This document shows positions 25,987 to 33,994 of a DNA stretch of 64,000 nt, piece by piece (positions within the stretch are counted from its first letter, which is position 1; every line of letters begins with the position of its first letter). Below the pieces are notes generated by a model, which was not told where the DNA came from, did no database searches, and saw only the letters and a program-made list of their open reading frames with translations. A program made the position numbers and the translations under genes. This stretch comes from Prauserella shujinwangii (GTDB lineage Bacteria; Actinomycetota; Actinomycetes; Mycobacteriales; Pseudonocardiaceae), in the NCBI RefSeq assembly GCF_003001955.1, contig NZ_PVNH01000003.1:496001-560000 (forward strand). The letters are read 5' to 3'.

Positions 25987-26946
25987 ATGCTGGACACTTC
26001 CGCGCGGCTGCTCGCGCTGCTGTCGCTGCTGCAGACCCGGCGCGACTGGACCGGCGCGGAGCTGGCCGAGCGGTTCGGTGTGACGACCAGGACGATCCGC
26101 AACGACGTGGGCAAGCTGCGTGCGCTCGGCTACCCGATCGAGGCGGCTCCCGGGGTCGCGGGCGGCTACCGGCTCGGCGCCGGGGCGCGGATGCCGCCGC
26201 TGCTGCTCGACGACGAGGAGGCCGTGGCCGTCGCCGTGTCGCTGCGGACGGCGGCGGGCGGCTCGGTGACCGGCATCGGGGAGACCGCGGTCCGTGCGCT
26301 GGCGAAGCTGGAGCAGGTGCTGCCCGCGCGGCTGCGGCGCCGGGTCGCCGCCCTGCACGGCTACACCGTGCCGCTGCCCGGTACGCCGTCGCCCGTGCGC
26401 ACCGAGGTGCTCACGACGCTGGCCACGGTGTGCCGCGATCACGAGCGGCTGCGGTTCGACTATCGCGATCACGACGGCACGGCCGGGGTGCGGACCGTCG
26501 AGCCGCACCGGCTCGTGCACAGCGGGCGGCGCTGGTACCTGCTCGCGTGGGACCTGGACCGGCAGGACTGGCGCACGTTCCGCGCCGACCGCATCGAGCC
26601 CCGCGTGCCCACCGGACCCCGGTTCGCGCCGAGGGAGCTGCCGGACGAGGAGGTGGCGCGGCGGGTCACCAGCGGGCTGGCCATGTCGGCGTGGCGCTAC
26701 CGCGCGCGGGTCGTGGTGCACGCGCCCGCCGACGTGATCGCGCGGCGGCTGCCGCCCGGACTCGACCCGCCCGAGGTGCTCGGCGCCGGCCGGTGCGCCG
26801 TGCACGTCGGATCGGACGACCCCGAGCTGCTGGCGCGCTATCTGTGCCTGCTCGGGGCCGACTTCGAGGTGCGCGACGCGCCCGAGCTGGCCGGGGAGCT
26901 GCGCCGGCTGTCCGACCGGCTGCGCCGCGCCGCCGGATCCGGCTGA
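25987..26946 (+). CDS. WYL-domain transcriptional regulator (YafY/DeoR-like HTH)
   Basis: A 319-residue regulator: HTH_11 helix-turn-helix at residues 5-55 (WTGAELAERFGVTTRTIRND), then a WYL domain (about 135-220; here the signature reads RRWYLLAWD) and a WCX C-terminal extension. WYL proteins respond to nucleotides or other ligands. CAGGAT lies 6 nt before the ATG. It ends just before a large family C palindrome shared with the convergent SRPBCC gene. Target genes are not obvious. Confidence 0.9.
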   Translation: MLDTSARLLALLSLLQTRRDWTGAELAERFGVTTRTIRNDVGKLRALGYPIEAAPGVAGGYRLGAGARMPPLLLDDEEAVAVAVSLRTAAGGSVTGIGETAVRALAKLEQVLPARLRRRVAALHGYTVPLPGTPSPVRTEVLTTLATVCRDHERLRFDYRDHDGTAGVRTVEPHRLVHSGRRWYLLAWDLDRQDWRTFRADRIEPRVPTGPRFAPRELPDEEVARRVTSGLAMSAWRYRARVVVHAPADVIARRLPPGLDPPEVLGAGRCAVHVGSDDPELLARYLCLLGADFEVRDAPELAGELRRLSDRLRRAAGSG

Positions 26947-26947
26947 C

Positions 26948-27021
26948 GGCGTGTCCGCGCGCTGTGTCCGCGTGTCCGCGCCGCACGACGCGGACACGCG
27001 GACACAGACAGCGGACACGCC
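26948..27021. terminator. Large palindrome family C between convergent genes
   Basis: 33-bp arms 26948-26980 and 26989-27021 built from repeated GCGGACAC / GTGTCCGC words pair with three mismatches and an 8-nt loop. It fills almost the whole gap between the WYL and SRPBCC stops. A related array of the same word lies at 60518-60577. Strong hairpin, likely a bidirectional terminator. Confidence 0.65.
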
Positions 27022-27969
27022 TCAGGCGAGGCGGTGTTCGTACCGCTCGCGCAGCTCGGCGACCCTGGCGCGGGACCGCTCCCGCTCCTCGCCGAGCACG
27101 GCGGCGTACAGCTGTTCCAGGCGGGCCTGCCACGCGGCGAGCGCCGCGGGCCGGAGCCCGGCCAGTCGCGCGGGGACGGTCTGGGTCAGCTCGACGCGCG
27201 TGCCGAACTCCGGGTCCTGGACCAGCTCCCAGCGCACCCGCCCGGCGGGGCCGCCCTCGTGCAGCCACGTGAACTCCAGCAGCCGGGGCGCCTGGACGGC
27301 GGTGAGCTGCCCGGCGCTGACGTTCTCGACGTCCTCGACGGTGCATCCGGCGGGTGGTGGATCACCCACCGCCGGGTCCTCCTCCCCGGTGAGCATGGCC
27401 CACACCTGCTCGGCAGGCCGCCACACGAGGTCGCGTGCGAAGTGCAGCTCGAAGCCGTCGCCTGTGGTCCGGACCTCGCCCTCGGCCAGGCCGAACTCGG
27501 CCGCGTAGAACTCCATCCGCGGCAGCATCTCCGGCTCCTCGGCCCGCTGCCCGCCGAGGTGGGCCAGCAGGGCCGCGAGGCAGGTGTCCCAGCCCGCGGC
27601 GTTGCGCCCCGCGCCGAGCTCGCCGAGCCGCCCGCCGCCGAGGGTGTGGCTGAACAGCAGCAGGCAGCCGCCGTCGTCCGGGACGATCTCGAACCGCAGC
27701 ACGTCGTGGTTCCACCGGAACGCGAACACCTTCGGCGGGTCGAACTCCAGGACCTCGCCGGTGCCACCGTCACCCTCGCTCTCGAACGTGAACCGCATGG
27801 CGGCCCCGACTTCGGGGGACAGCTCGACGGTCGAGGGGAACCAGTGCGCCAGCTCGCCGGGTTCGGTGATCGCCCGCCACACCTTCTCCGGCGGGTGGGC
27901 CAGCCGCCGTTCGAAGCGCAGCACCGGGTTTCCGGCGATGGTCTGCAGGGTCGCCTTGTGATCGGTCAC
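27022..27969 (-). CDS. SRPBCC (AHSA1-type) domain protein
   Basis: A 315-residue protein made of an AHSA1/SRPBCC helix-grip domain (about 10-150: RRLAHPPEKVWRAITEPGEL, then WFPSTVE) and a second, weaker copy (about 165-300: LVWRPAEQVWAMLTGEE). Such proteins bind hydrophobic ligands. The GTG at 27969 overlaps the ArsR stop by 4 bp, the usual arrangement of an ArsR regulator with an AHSA1 partner. The duplication of the domain is less common. Ligand unknown. Confidence 0.85.
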   Translation of the reverse strand: MTDHKATLQTIAGNPVLRFERRLAHPPEKVWRAITEPGELAHWFPSTVELSPEVGAAMRFTFESEGDGGTGEVLEFDPPKVFAFRWNHDVLRFEIVPDDGGCLLLFSHTLGGGRLGELGAGRNAAGWDTCLAALLAHLGGQRAEEPEMLPRMEFYAAEFGLAEGEVRTTGDGFELHFARDLVWRPAEQVWAMLTGEEDPAVGDPPPAGCTVEDVENVSAGQLTAVQAPRLLEFTWLHEGGPAGRVRWELVQDPEFGTRVELTQTVPARLAGLRPAALAAWQARLEQLYAAVLGEERERSRARVAELRERYEHRLA

Positions 27970-28295
27970 GGGTGGTCCCCCTCGGGTCGGTCGGGCATCT
28001 GGTCCAGGCGGCGTTCGAGTGCGTCGAGGCGGGACTCCCACAGCCGCCGGTAGGGCGCCAGCCAGGCGTCGACCTCGGCGAGCGGCTCCGGCCGCAGCCG
28101 GTACCAGCGGCGCTGGGCGTCCTGCCGCACCTCCACGAGCCCGGCCTCGCGCAGCACCTTCAGGTGTTTGGAGACCGTCGGCTGGGTGAGCGCGAGCCGG
28201 TCGACCAGCTCGCCGACGGGGCGTTCGCCCTCGCGGAGGAGGTCGAGGATCTCCCTGCGGCTCCGTTCCGCCAGCACTTCGAACGTGTATGCCAC
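27966..28295 (-). CDS. ArsR family transcriptional regulator
   Basis: A 109-residue winged-helix repressor with recognition text LALTQPTVSKHLKVLREAGLVEV and wing RRWYRL. It has no Cys, so it is not a classical metal sensor; this subclass pairs with AHSA1/SRPBCC partners. Start is GTG at 28295. An AT-rich inverted repeat CAATAT-N12-ATATTG lies 5 bp upstream, a likely self-operator. It is coupled to the SRPBCC gene and divergent from a TetR gene. Confidence 0.92.
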   Translation of the reverse strand: MAYTFEVLAERSRREILDLLREGERPVGELVDRLALTQPTVSKHLKVLREAGLVEVRQDAQRRWYRLRPEPLAEVDAWLAPYRRLWESRLDALERRLDQMPDRPEGDHP

Positions 28296-28300
28296 ATCAG

Positions 28301-28324
28301 CAATATAGACAGGTAGGAATATTG
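28301..28324. promoter_or_regulatory. ArsR operator candidate CAATAT-N12-ATATTG
   Basis: A 24-bp inverted repeat, strikingly AT-rich against the surrounding GC, immediately upstream of the arsR-type start. Size and symmetry suit an ArsR dimer. Its right edge touches the -35 box of the divergent TetR promoter, so binding could affect both directions. Confidence 0.6.
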
Positions 28325-28325
28325 G

Positions 28326-28369
28326 TTGTCAACCCCGCTGGTCGTGCTACGGTTTGGGCAGTCGCCCAA
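28326..28369 (+). promoter_or_regulatory. Promoter and operator of the TetR-monooxygenase pair
   Basis: TTGTCA (28326-28331) and TACGGT (28348-28353) are 16 bp apart and make a good vegetative promoter. Just downstream TTGGGC-AGTC-GCCCAA (28354-28369) is a perfect 6-bp-arm palindrome over the expected transcription start, a suitable site for the TetR protein encoded next. Confidence 0.55.
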
Positions 28370-28395
28370 GTCAGTCGACCAAACCGGAGGCGCGC

Positions 28396-28986
28396 ATGGC
28401 GCGGCGGGAGGAGCCACCGCAGCTCCGGGACGTGCGGGGACGCCTGCTCGCGGCCGCCGCCGAGCTGATCCCCGAGGCCGGCTGGCAGGCCGTCAGCACG
28501 CGGTCGGTCGCCCAGCGCGCCGGGGTCACTCCCGGGCTCGTGCACTACCACTTCGGCTCGGTGCGCCGCCTGCTCGCCGAGGCGGCCCTCGGCGTCGCGG
28601 GCCGGTCGCTCGACGAGGTCGCCGCGATGCTGCCGGAGGCGCCGGACGCCCGCACGCTGGTGGCGCGCCTGGTCGGCGCGATCGACGTCTACACCGGTTC
28701 GGATCCCGCCTCGCGGCTGCTGCTGGAGGCCTCGCTCGCCGCCGACCGCGATCCGGAGCTGCGTGCGGGCCTCGGGGAGCTGATGAACCGTTTCCGTGAC
28801 GCGCTGGCCGGGCGCCTCGGCGAGCTCGGGGTGCCCGGGGCCGGGGCGACGGCCGCCGTGCTCGTGGCGGCTCTCGACGGGATCGTGCTGCACCGGGCTC
28901 TCGGCCCTGCCCCGGACCCGCACGCGGTGGCCGCGGTGCTGGGCAGGCTGGCGACCGGGCGGGAAGGAGCGGAATGCGAGCGTTGA
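28396..28986 (+). CDS. TetR family transcriptional regulator
   Basis: A 196-residue TetR repressor with helix-turn-helix at about 15-60 (RSVAQRAGVTPGLVHYHFG) and a C-terminal ligand domain. The ATG at 28396 has a CGGAGG ribosome site. Its end overlaps the FAD monooxygenase start by 13 bp, so the pair is co-expressed and the monooxygenase substrate or product is a plausible ligand. An operator candidate lies over its promoter. Confidence 0.9.
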   Translation: MARREEPPQLRDVRGRLLAAAAELIPEAGWQAVSTRSVAQRAGVTPGLVHYHFGSVRRLLAEAALGVAGRSLDEVAAMLPEAPDARTLVARLVGAIDVYTGSDPASRLLLEASLAADRDPELRAGLGELMNRFRDALAGRLGELGVPGAGATAAVLVAALDGIVLHRALGPAPDPHAVAAVLGRLATGREGAECER

Positions 28987-30152
28987 TCTGTGGCGCGGGC
29001 ATCGCGGGACTGGCACTCGCCAGGACGCTCGGTGAGTCCGGCTGGGACGTGGTCGTGGTGGAGCGGTCGCCGGAGCCGCGCGGCGGCGGATACCTGATCG
29101 ATTTCTTCGGCCCCGGCTTCGACGTCGCCGAGGCGACCGGGCTGCTGCCCAGGCTGCGGGAGCTCGCCAACCCGATCCAGGGAGTCGAGTACGTCGACGC
29201 GTACGGCCGCACCACCGCGACGCTCGACTACGCGCGGTTCGCCGACGCCGTCGGCGGCAGGCTGCTCAGCCTCATGCGCGGGGACGTGGAACTGGCCCTG
29301 TACGAGACCGTCGGCGACCCGGTCGAGCTGCGCTTCGGCCGCACCGTCGACGCGGTCGAGCAGCGGCCGTCCGGGGTGGTGGTCACCCTGTCGGACGGCA
29401 CGCGCGAGGACGTGGACCTGCTCGTGGGCGCCGACGGCGTCCACTCGCGGGTGCGGGAGCTGGTGTTCGGGCCGGAGCGCGAGTACTTCCGCTACCTCGG
29501 TTTCCACACCGCCGCCTACCTGATCGACGATCCGGGGCTGCGGGAACGGCTCGGTGGCCGGTTCGCCCTCACCGACTCGATCGACCGGCAGTTCGGGCTC
29601 TACGCCGTCCGGGGCGGCGGGGTGACCGCGTTCACCGTCCACCGCAGCGCCGACCCGGAGCTTCCCGACGATCCACAACGGACACTGCGCGAGTGCTACG
29701 GGGGCTTCGGCTGGCTCGTGCCGGACGCGCTCGCGCACTGCCCGCGCCCGCCCCGGCTGTACTACGACCAGGTCGCGCAGATCGAGATGCCCACGTGGAG
29801 CGACGGCAGGGTCGCGCTGGTCGGCGACGCGTGCCAGGCGGTGTCGCTGCTCGCCGGGCAGGGCGCCTCGCTCGCGGTGACCGGCGCCCACCTGCTCGCC
29901 ACCGAACTCGGCAAGGGTGACGACATTCCCGGCGCGCTCGCCAGGTACGAACGGCGCCTGCTGCCGCTGGTGCGGGAGAAGCAGGCCGCGGGCCGCAAGA
30001 CCGCCGAGTGGTTCCTGCCGCGCAGCCGGGCGCGGCTGCTGGCCCGCCGGGGCCTGCTGCGGGCCATGCGGGTGCCCGGGCTGCGCCGGGCCCTCGGCGG
30101 GGCACTGGCGGGCCGGAGCTTCCGGGCGCCACACCTCGGCTCGGCCGCCTGA
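28974..30152 (+). CDS. FAD-dependent aromatic-type monooxygenase
   Basis: A 392-residue group A flavoprotein monooxygenase. It shows the dinucleotide motif GAGIAGLALARTLGE at the N-terminus, the DG motif GADGVHSRVRE near 160 and the second FAD motif ALVGDACQAVSLLAGQGASLA near 285. The second motif starts Gly-Asp-Ala-Cys rather than the common GDAAH, as in some tetracycline- or pigment-modifying relatives. Reaction would be NAD(P)H-dependent hydroxylation. It overlaps its TetR gene and may serve detoxification. Substrate unknown. Confidence 0.88.
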   Translation: MRALICGAGIAGLALARTLGESGWDVVVVERSPEPRGGGYLIDFFGPGFDVAEATGLLPRLRELANPIQGVEYVDAYGRTTATLDYARFADAVGGRLLSLMRGDVELALYETVGDPVELRFGRTVDAVEQRPSGVVVTLSDGTREDVDLLVGADGVHSRVRELVFGPEREYFRYLGFHTAAYLIDDPGLRERLGGRFALTDSIDRQFGLYAVRGGGVTAFTVHRSADPELPDDPQRTLRECYGGFGWLVPDALAHCPRPPRLYYDQVAQIEMPTWSDGRVALVGDACQAVSLLAGQGASLAVTGAHLLATELGKGDDIPGALARYERRLLPLVREKQAAGRKTAEWFLPRSRARLLARRGLLRAMRVPGLRRALGGALAGRSFRAPHLGSAA

Positions 30153-30175
30153 CCTCACCTGACTGCGCGGGGTCG

Positions 30176-30883
30176 CTACTCCTCGATGGCGCCGCCCACC
30201 GCACGCAGGTGCTCGCGGAAGGTGAGTGCGGGCTGTTCCCGCCGCCGCGCGAGGTAGGTGTCGAAGCGCACCTGGGCGCGCAGCGATTCCCCGCCACCGA
30301 TCCGCTCGGCCTGCCGCCGCTCGGTGTCGCGAATGGACTCCGCGAGCGACAGCAGCTCACCCGCCCGGTCCGCGGGCGCGAACAGCACCCCGTCGTCGTC
30401 GCCGAACACGGCGTCCTCCCGGGTCAGCCGCCAGTCGCCGACGGTGGCGGTCTCCAGCACGTCCGCGGGCCGCTCGTCGAGCCGCAGCGGTCCGGTCGGT
30501 AGTGAGCCGAGGCTGAACACCGGCAGCCCGATCGCGCGGATGTCGGCCGTGTCCCGGTGCAGTCCCCAGATCACGATGCCGGTCAGCCCGGCGCCCCGTG
30601 CCTCCAGCACCACGAGGTCGCCCACGCAGGCCTCGTCGGTGCGGCCGCCGTTGTCCGCGACGAGCACATCACCGGCGGCGGCCTGCTCGAACGCCTCCAG
30701 GAAGACGTCGACGCTGCCCACGTGCCGGACCGGGCACACCCGCCCGGCGACGCGCCCGCCGGGGGCCGTGGCGCGCAGCGCCGCAGGCGCGCACCGCACG
30801 GACACCCCCGCGCGGAGGCAGGCGTCGGCCACGTGCGCGGTGGTCAGGTTCGTGAAGCGCTCGGCGATGTCGGGGGCGTCCAT
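30176..30883 (-). CDS. RraA-like family protein (aldolase / demethylmenaquinone-methyltransferase-like fold)
   Basis: A 235-residue protein of the RraA/HMG-aldolase superfamily. The fold markers are TTAHVADACLRAG near residue 15, VDVFLEAFEQAAAGDVLVADNGG and the Gly-Asp-rich GARGAGLTGIVIWGLHRD. Members are either RNase E inhibitors or class II aldolases for 4-hydroxy-4-methyl-2-oxoglutarate. The aldolase motif (G-D-x-R-D variants) is only partly visible, so function is uncertain. The ATG at 30883 lies inside the GNAT coding end (40-bp overlap). Confidence 0.82.
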   Translation of the reverse strand: MDAPDIAERFTNLTTAHVADACLRAGVSVRCAPAALRATAPGGRVAGRVCPVRHVGSVDVFLEAFEQAAAGDVLVADNGGRTDEACVGDLVVLEARGAGLTGIVIWGLHRDTADIRAIGLPVFSLGSLPTGPLRLDERPADVLETATVGDWRLTREDAVFGDDDGVLFAPADRAGELLSLAESIRDTERRQAERIGGGESLRAQVRFDTYLARRREQPALTFREHLRAVGGAIEE

Positions 30884-31395
30884 GGGTCGTTCCCTTCTCG
30901 GTCGGTCGGCTCGACCGGTTTCTCGAACCAGTGGTGGGCGTAGGGCTCGTCGTTGAACGCCGCCACCTCGCGATATCCGGCGGACCGGTACAGCCGGATC
31001 GCCTCGCCCAGGGCGCGGTTGGTCTCCAGGCGGAGCACGGTGGCTCCCCGTGCGGCGGCCTCGGTCTCCAGCGCGGTGAGCAGCCGCCTGCCCAGGCCGA
31101 GCCCGCGGGCGCCGGGCGCGACCCACATCCGCTTGATCTCCGCGCGGCCGTCGGCGTGCAGCTTCAGCGCGCCGCAGCCGGCCGGCTCGCCGTGCCGGGT
31201 CGCGACCAGCAGCAGACCGGCGGGCGGCACCAGCTCGTCGTCGTCCGCGGAGATGCTGCGGCCGGGGTCGAAGCCGCCGGCGAAGCGGGCCGCGAGCTCG
31301 GCGAAGTAGGCGCGCAGGCAGTGGCGCGCCACGGGGTCGCGCGGGTCGGTGACCGCCACGTCGATCGCCGGCGTGGTGTGGCGGCGTTCGGTCAT
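30844..31395 (-). CDS. GNAT family N-acetyltransferase
   Basis: A 183-residue acyl-CoA-dependent acetyltransferase. The CoA-binding motif A is MWVAPGARGLGLGRRLLTALE near residue 90, followed by the C-terminal RLETNRALGEAIRLYRSAGYREV typical of small-molecule GNATs. Acceptor not predictable. The 3' end overlaps the RraA-like gene in another frame by 40 bp, so the two are transcribed together. It lies downstream of a TetR gene on the same strand. Confidence 0.9.
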   Translation of the reverse strand: MTERRHTTPAIDVAVTDPRDPVARHCLRAYFAELAARFAGGFDPGRSISADDDELVPPAGLLLVATRHGEPAGCGALKLHADGRAEIKRMWVAPGARGLGLGRRLLTALETEAAARGATVLRLETNRALGEAIRLYRSAGYREVAAFNDEPYAHHWFEKPVEPTDREGNDPWTPPTSPSASRT

Positions 31396-31437
31396 GTCCT
31401 GATTCAGTCAGACCCGCCGCCGGGGCGACAGCGCCAT

Positions 31438-32040
31438 TCAGCGCGGATTGGACTCCGCGCGCACCAGCGGCAGGTACACCTCGTCGGTGATCTCGACGAG
31501 GACGTCGTCGGGAACGGTGGCGATCCCGCGGGTGACGTACTCGTTGCGCAGCAGCACGAGTGCCACCGTGATCACGCGGGGGCGCAGCGCGCCGGGCCGC
31601 GCCTCCCCGCGCGCCACCGCGCGTTCGAGAATCGCGCGCCACGGTTCGGCCCCGCCGTCGCCGATCTGCTCGTGCAGCTGGGCCAGCAGCTCCGGCTCGT
31701 CGCCGATGCTGGACAGCAGGCCGCGGAGGATCTCGCCGTGCGGTGCGGACAGGTCGCAGTTCACCTGCCGCAGGAGGGCGAGCACGTCGCCGCGCAACGT
31801 GCCCGTGTCCGGCACCCGTGTCCGCGCGTCGGCGAGCCTGCGGTACGCGGCGACGCCGAGCGCGGCGCGGTTCGGCCAGCGCCGGTAGAGGGCGTTCTTG
31901 TTGGTGCCCGCCCGCCGCGCGACCCGGTCCATGGTGAGCCCGGGGTATCCGGATTCCACCAGCTCGTCGGCCGCCGCCCGGAGGATCGCCTCCTCCAGCG
32001 CCGCCCCGCGCCTCCTGGTCGGCTGGTGCTCCCGGTCCAT
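31438..32040 (-). CDS. TetR family transcriptional regulator
   Basis: A 200-residue TetR repressor with the TetR_C-type C-terminus (TetR_C_11-like) and helix-turn-helix GLTMDRVARRAGTNKNALYRRW. ATG at 32040 follows a GGAGGGGC-type ribosome site. Two GGTAC-based inverted repeats stand between it and the divergent TIM-barrel gene, so it very likely represses that gene and itself. Confidence 0.92.
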   Translation of the reverse strand: MDREHQPTRRRGAALEEAILRAAADELVESGYPGLTMDRVARRAGTNKNALYRRWPNRAALGVAAYRRLADARTRVPDTGTLRGDVLALLRQVNCDLSAPHGEILRGLLSSIGDEPELLAQLHEQIGDGGAEPWRAILERAVARGEARPGALRPRVITVALVLLRNEYVTRGIATVPDDVLVEITDEVYLPLVRAESNPR

Positions 32041-32052
32041 GCCCCTCCTTTC

Positions 32053-32097
32053 GGTACGAAGCGTACCCTATCCGTGTAAGGTACTCGGCGTACCTTA
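32053..32097. promoter_or_regulatory. Two TetR operator candidates in a divergent promoter region
   Basis: GGTACG-AAG-CGTACC (32053-32067) and TAAGGTAC-TCGGC-GTACCTTA (32077-32097, perfect 8-bp arms) share the GGTAC/GTACC half-site. They fill the 85-bp gap between the TetR gene and the TIM-barrel gene. Paired sites suggest co-operative control of both directions. Confidence 0.65.
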
Positions 32098-32125
32098 TTG
32101 GCGAAGGCAGCGAAGGGACACGCGC

Positions 32126-33157
32126 ATGCGAGGCAAGGGCATCACCTACGACACCGGATTCCTGCACGCGGGGGTGAGCACCCGCGAACCGTTCGACCCC
32201 GAGGTCGTCCGGCGGGAGATGGACGTGATCCGGCACGAACTGCACTGCACGGCGGTCCGCGTCACCGGCGGGGATCCCGGCAGGCTGGAGGTGGCCGCAC
32301 GGCACGCGGCGGACGCCGGGCTCGAGGTCTGGTTCTCGCCGTTCACCAGCGATCTGACGACCGGGGAGCTGCTCGCCGTCCTGGCCGACTGCGCGGACCG
32401 CGCCGAGCGCCTGCGGCGGGAGGGTGCCGAGGTCGTCCTCGTCACCGGGGCCGAGCTCTCCCTGTTCACCCGGGGTTTCCTGCCCGGGGACACGCTCGAC
32501 GACCGGCTGGCCCTGCTCGCCGAGCCGGTCCGGGTGCGGGAGGCGATGGCCGCGGTGCCCGCCCGGCTGAACGCCTTCCTCGGGGAGGCGGTGGAGGTGG
32601 TGCGCGCGCGGTTCGGCGGCAGGGTCACCTACGCCGCCCTGCCGTCCGAGCGGGTCGACTGGACGCCGTTCGACATCGTCGCGGCCGACCTCTACAACTC
32701 GGCGGAGATCGCGGATCGCTACGCCGAGGCGGTGCGCTCGCTCGTCACGCAGGGCAAGCCCGTGGCGATCACCGAGTTCGGCTGCACCACCCACCGGGGC
32801 GCGGCCGCGCTGGGCGCCCATGGCATGTCGATGATCGAGTGGGACCCGCACGGCAGGGCCGTGGGGCTGCGGGACGAGTACGTCCGCGACGAGCGGGAGC
32901 AGGTCGCCTACCTGCGCGACTCGCTGGCGACGTTCGCCGCCGAGGGCGTCGACACCGCGTTCTGGAACACCTTCGCGTCGTACCACCTGCCGCACCGGAC
33001 CGACGGTGCCGATCTCGACCTCGCCTCCTACGGGGTGGTGAAGGTCTTCGAAGACGGCTCCGGCGGCAGGCCGGGTCTGCGCTGGGAGCCGAAGGCGGCG
33101 TTCGCGGCCCTCGCCGAGGCCTACCGCGACGGGGTCGCCGTCACACCACGCCCGTGA
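32126..33157 (+). CDS. TIM-barrel glycosidase-like protein (sometimes labelled abortive infection protein)
   Basis: A 343-residue cytoplasmic protein with the text of a conserved actinobacterial family of unknown function. MRGKGITYDTGFLHAG starts it; VWFSPF, DIVAADLYNS, AITEFGCTTHRGA and TAFWNTFASYHLP look like successive beta-strand ends of a clan A glycosidase barrel, with E of TEFG as a candidate nucleophile. No signal peptide. Some databases call relatives abortive infection proteins, which I do not trust. It faces the TetR gene across two operators, so expression is probably induced by a small molecule. Confidence 0.6.
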   Translation: MRGKGITYDTGFLHAGVSTREPFDPEVVRREMDVIRHELHCTAVRVTGGDPGRLEVAARHAADAGLEVWFSPFTSDLTTGELLAVLADCADRAERLRREGAEVVLVTGAELSLFTRGFLPGDTLDDRLALLAEPVRVREAMAAVPARLNAFLGEAVEVVRARFGGRVTYAALPSERVDWTPFDIVAADLYNSAEIADRYAEAVRSLVTQGKPVAITEFGCTTHRGAAALGAHGMSMIEWDPHGRAVGLRDEYVRDEREQVAYLRDSLATFAAEGVDTAFWNTFASYHLPHRTDGADLDLASYGVVKVFEDGSGGRPGLRWEPKAAFAALAEAYRDGVAVTPRP

Positions 33158-33236
33158 CGATCAGCACCAGCGCCGCGGTCACCAGCGCCACGCGCAGGCA
33201 GCGCCACGCGCCGAGCGCGGTCCGGGCCGCGCTCAC
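33141..33236 (-). CDS. 31-residue single-helix membrane peptide coupled to the RHH-ClpN gene
   Basis: GTG at 33236 to TGA at 33141 encodes 31 residues: a short basic start (SAARTALGAWRCLR) and one hydrophobic helix (VALVTAALVLIVTGVV). The GTG overlaps the stop of the RHH-ClpN gene (GTGA), the arrangement seen for translationally coupled genes in this window. The 3' end overlaps the convergent TIM-barrel gene by 17 bp. No family recognised. The evidence is position, coupling and composition only. Confidence 0.45.
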   Translation of the reverse strand: MSAARTALGAWRCLRVALVTAALVLIVTGVV

Positions 33237-33973
33237 GCTTCCGGGTCGAGGCCGACGTGCCGCTCCAGGCGGTCGAGCCGGTCGAGCACCGGCCGCAGCT
33301 CGGCGCGGATGCCGTCGGCCAGTGCCGTCCGCAGGTCCGCCCGCGGCTGGGCGGCCTGGGCCCGCAGGTGGGTGTAGCCGCTGAGGGCGGCCACGACGGC
33401 GCGGCGGGTGGTCCGCAGGTCGAGCCCCAGCTCGCGGAGGACGTGACCCGCCGTGCCGTCGGGCTCGCTCAGCAGCCCGAGCAGCAGGTGCTCACAGCCG
33501 ACGTAGTTGTGCCCCAGGGCGGCCGCCTCCGTGGCGGTGAGCTCCAGCGCGTTGGCGGCGGGTGCGCTGAACCGGCTCGCCGCGCCGTCGCCCTGCCGGT
33601 CGTCCGTGGCGCCGGCCAGCGCCTGGCCCACCACGTCCGGCTCGACATCCACGGCCCGCAACACGAGCAGCGCCAGGTTGGTGCCCTCGGCGAGCACGCC
33701 GTCCAGGAGGTGTTCCGTCCCCACCTCGGCGGCGCCGTCCGTCCGCGCCCGCTGGACCGCCAGGCGCAGCACGGCGCGTGCCCGCTCCGTGAAGTGGGAG
33801 AGCCGGGCCGCCGGGTCGTCGCCGTCCAGATCGCCCAGGACGGCCGCCCGGATGGCGGTCACCCGGCGCACCGACTGCTCCAGCGCGCGCTGGCAGATGG
33901 CGGATACGGGCAGCCCGGTGTCGCGGACGCCCTCGGCCAGCTCGTCCGGCAGGTAGACGTTGATCTTCGGCAT
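33233..33973 (-). CDS. Ribbon-helix-helix / Clp N-domain fusion protein
   Basis: A 246-residue protein with no AAA+ module. Residues 1-38 (MPKINVYLPDELAEGV, then GLPVSAICQRALEQSV) read as a CopG/Arc-type ribbon-helix-helix DNA-binding domain. Two Clp_N repeats follow (about 58-115 with VGTEHLLDGVL; 135-200 with VGCEHLLLGLLSEPDG), then a C-terminal coiled coil (205-242). Clp_N domains normally recruit substrates or adaptors to ClpC. The combination suggests a DNA-binding regulator whose stability or activity is tied to Clp proteolysis. A 15-bp-arm operator covers its promoter. The ATG at 33973 is the one that starts the ribbon strand. Confidence 0.8.
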   Translation of the reverse strand: MPKINVYLPDELAEGVRDTGLPVSAICQRALEQSVRRVTAIRAAVLGDLDGDDPAARLSHFTERARAVLRLAVQRARTDGAAEVGTEHLLDGVLAEGTNLALLVLRAVDVEPDVVGQALAGATDDRQGDGAASRFSAPAANALELTATEAAALGHNYVGCEHLLLGLLSEPDGTAGHVLRELGLDLRTTRRAVVAALSGYTHLRAQAAQPRADLRTALADGIRAELRPVLDRLDRLERHVGLDPEA

Positions 33974-33994
33974 CACGGCGCGACCTTTCTCGGT

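Noticed and set aside
32126-33157. Phage defence (abortive infection) gene
   Set aside because: The label is only a database habit; motifs look like a glycosidase-type barrel and no defence partners adjoin.
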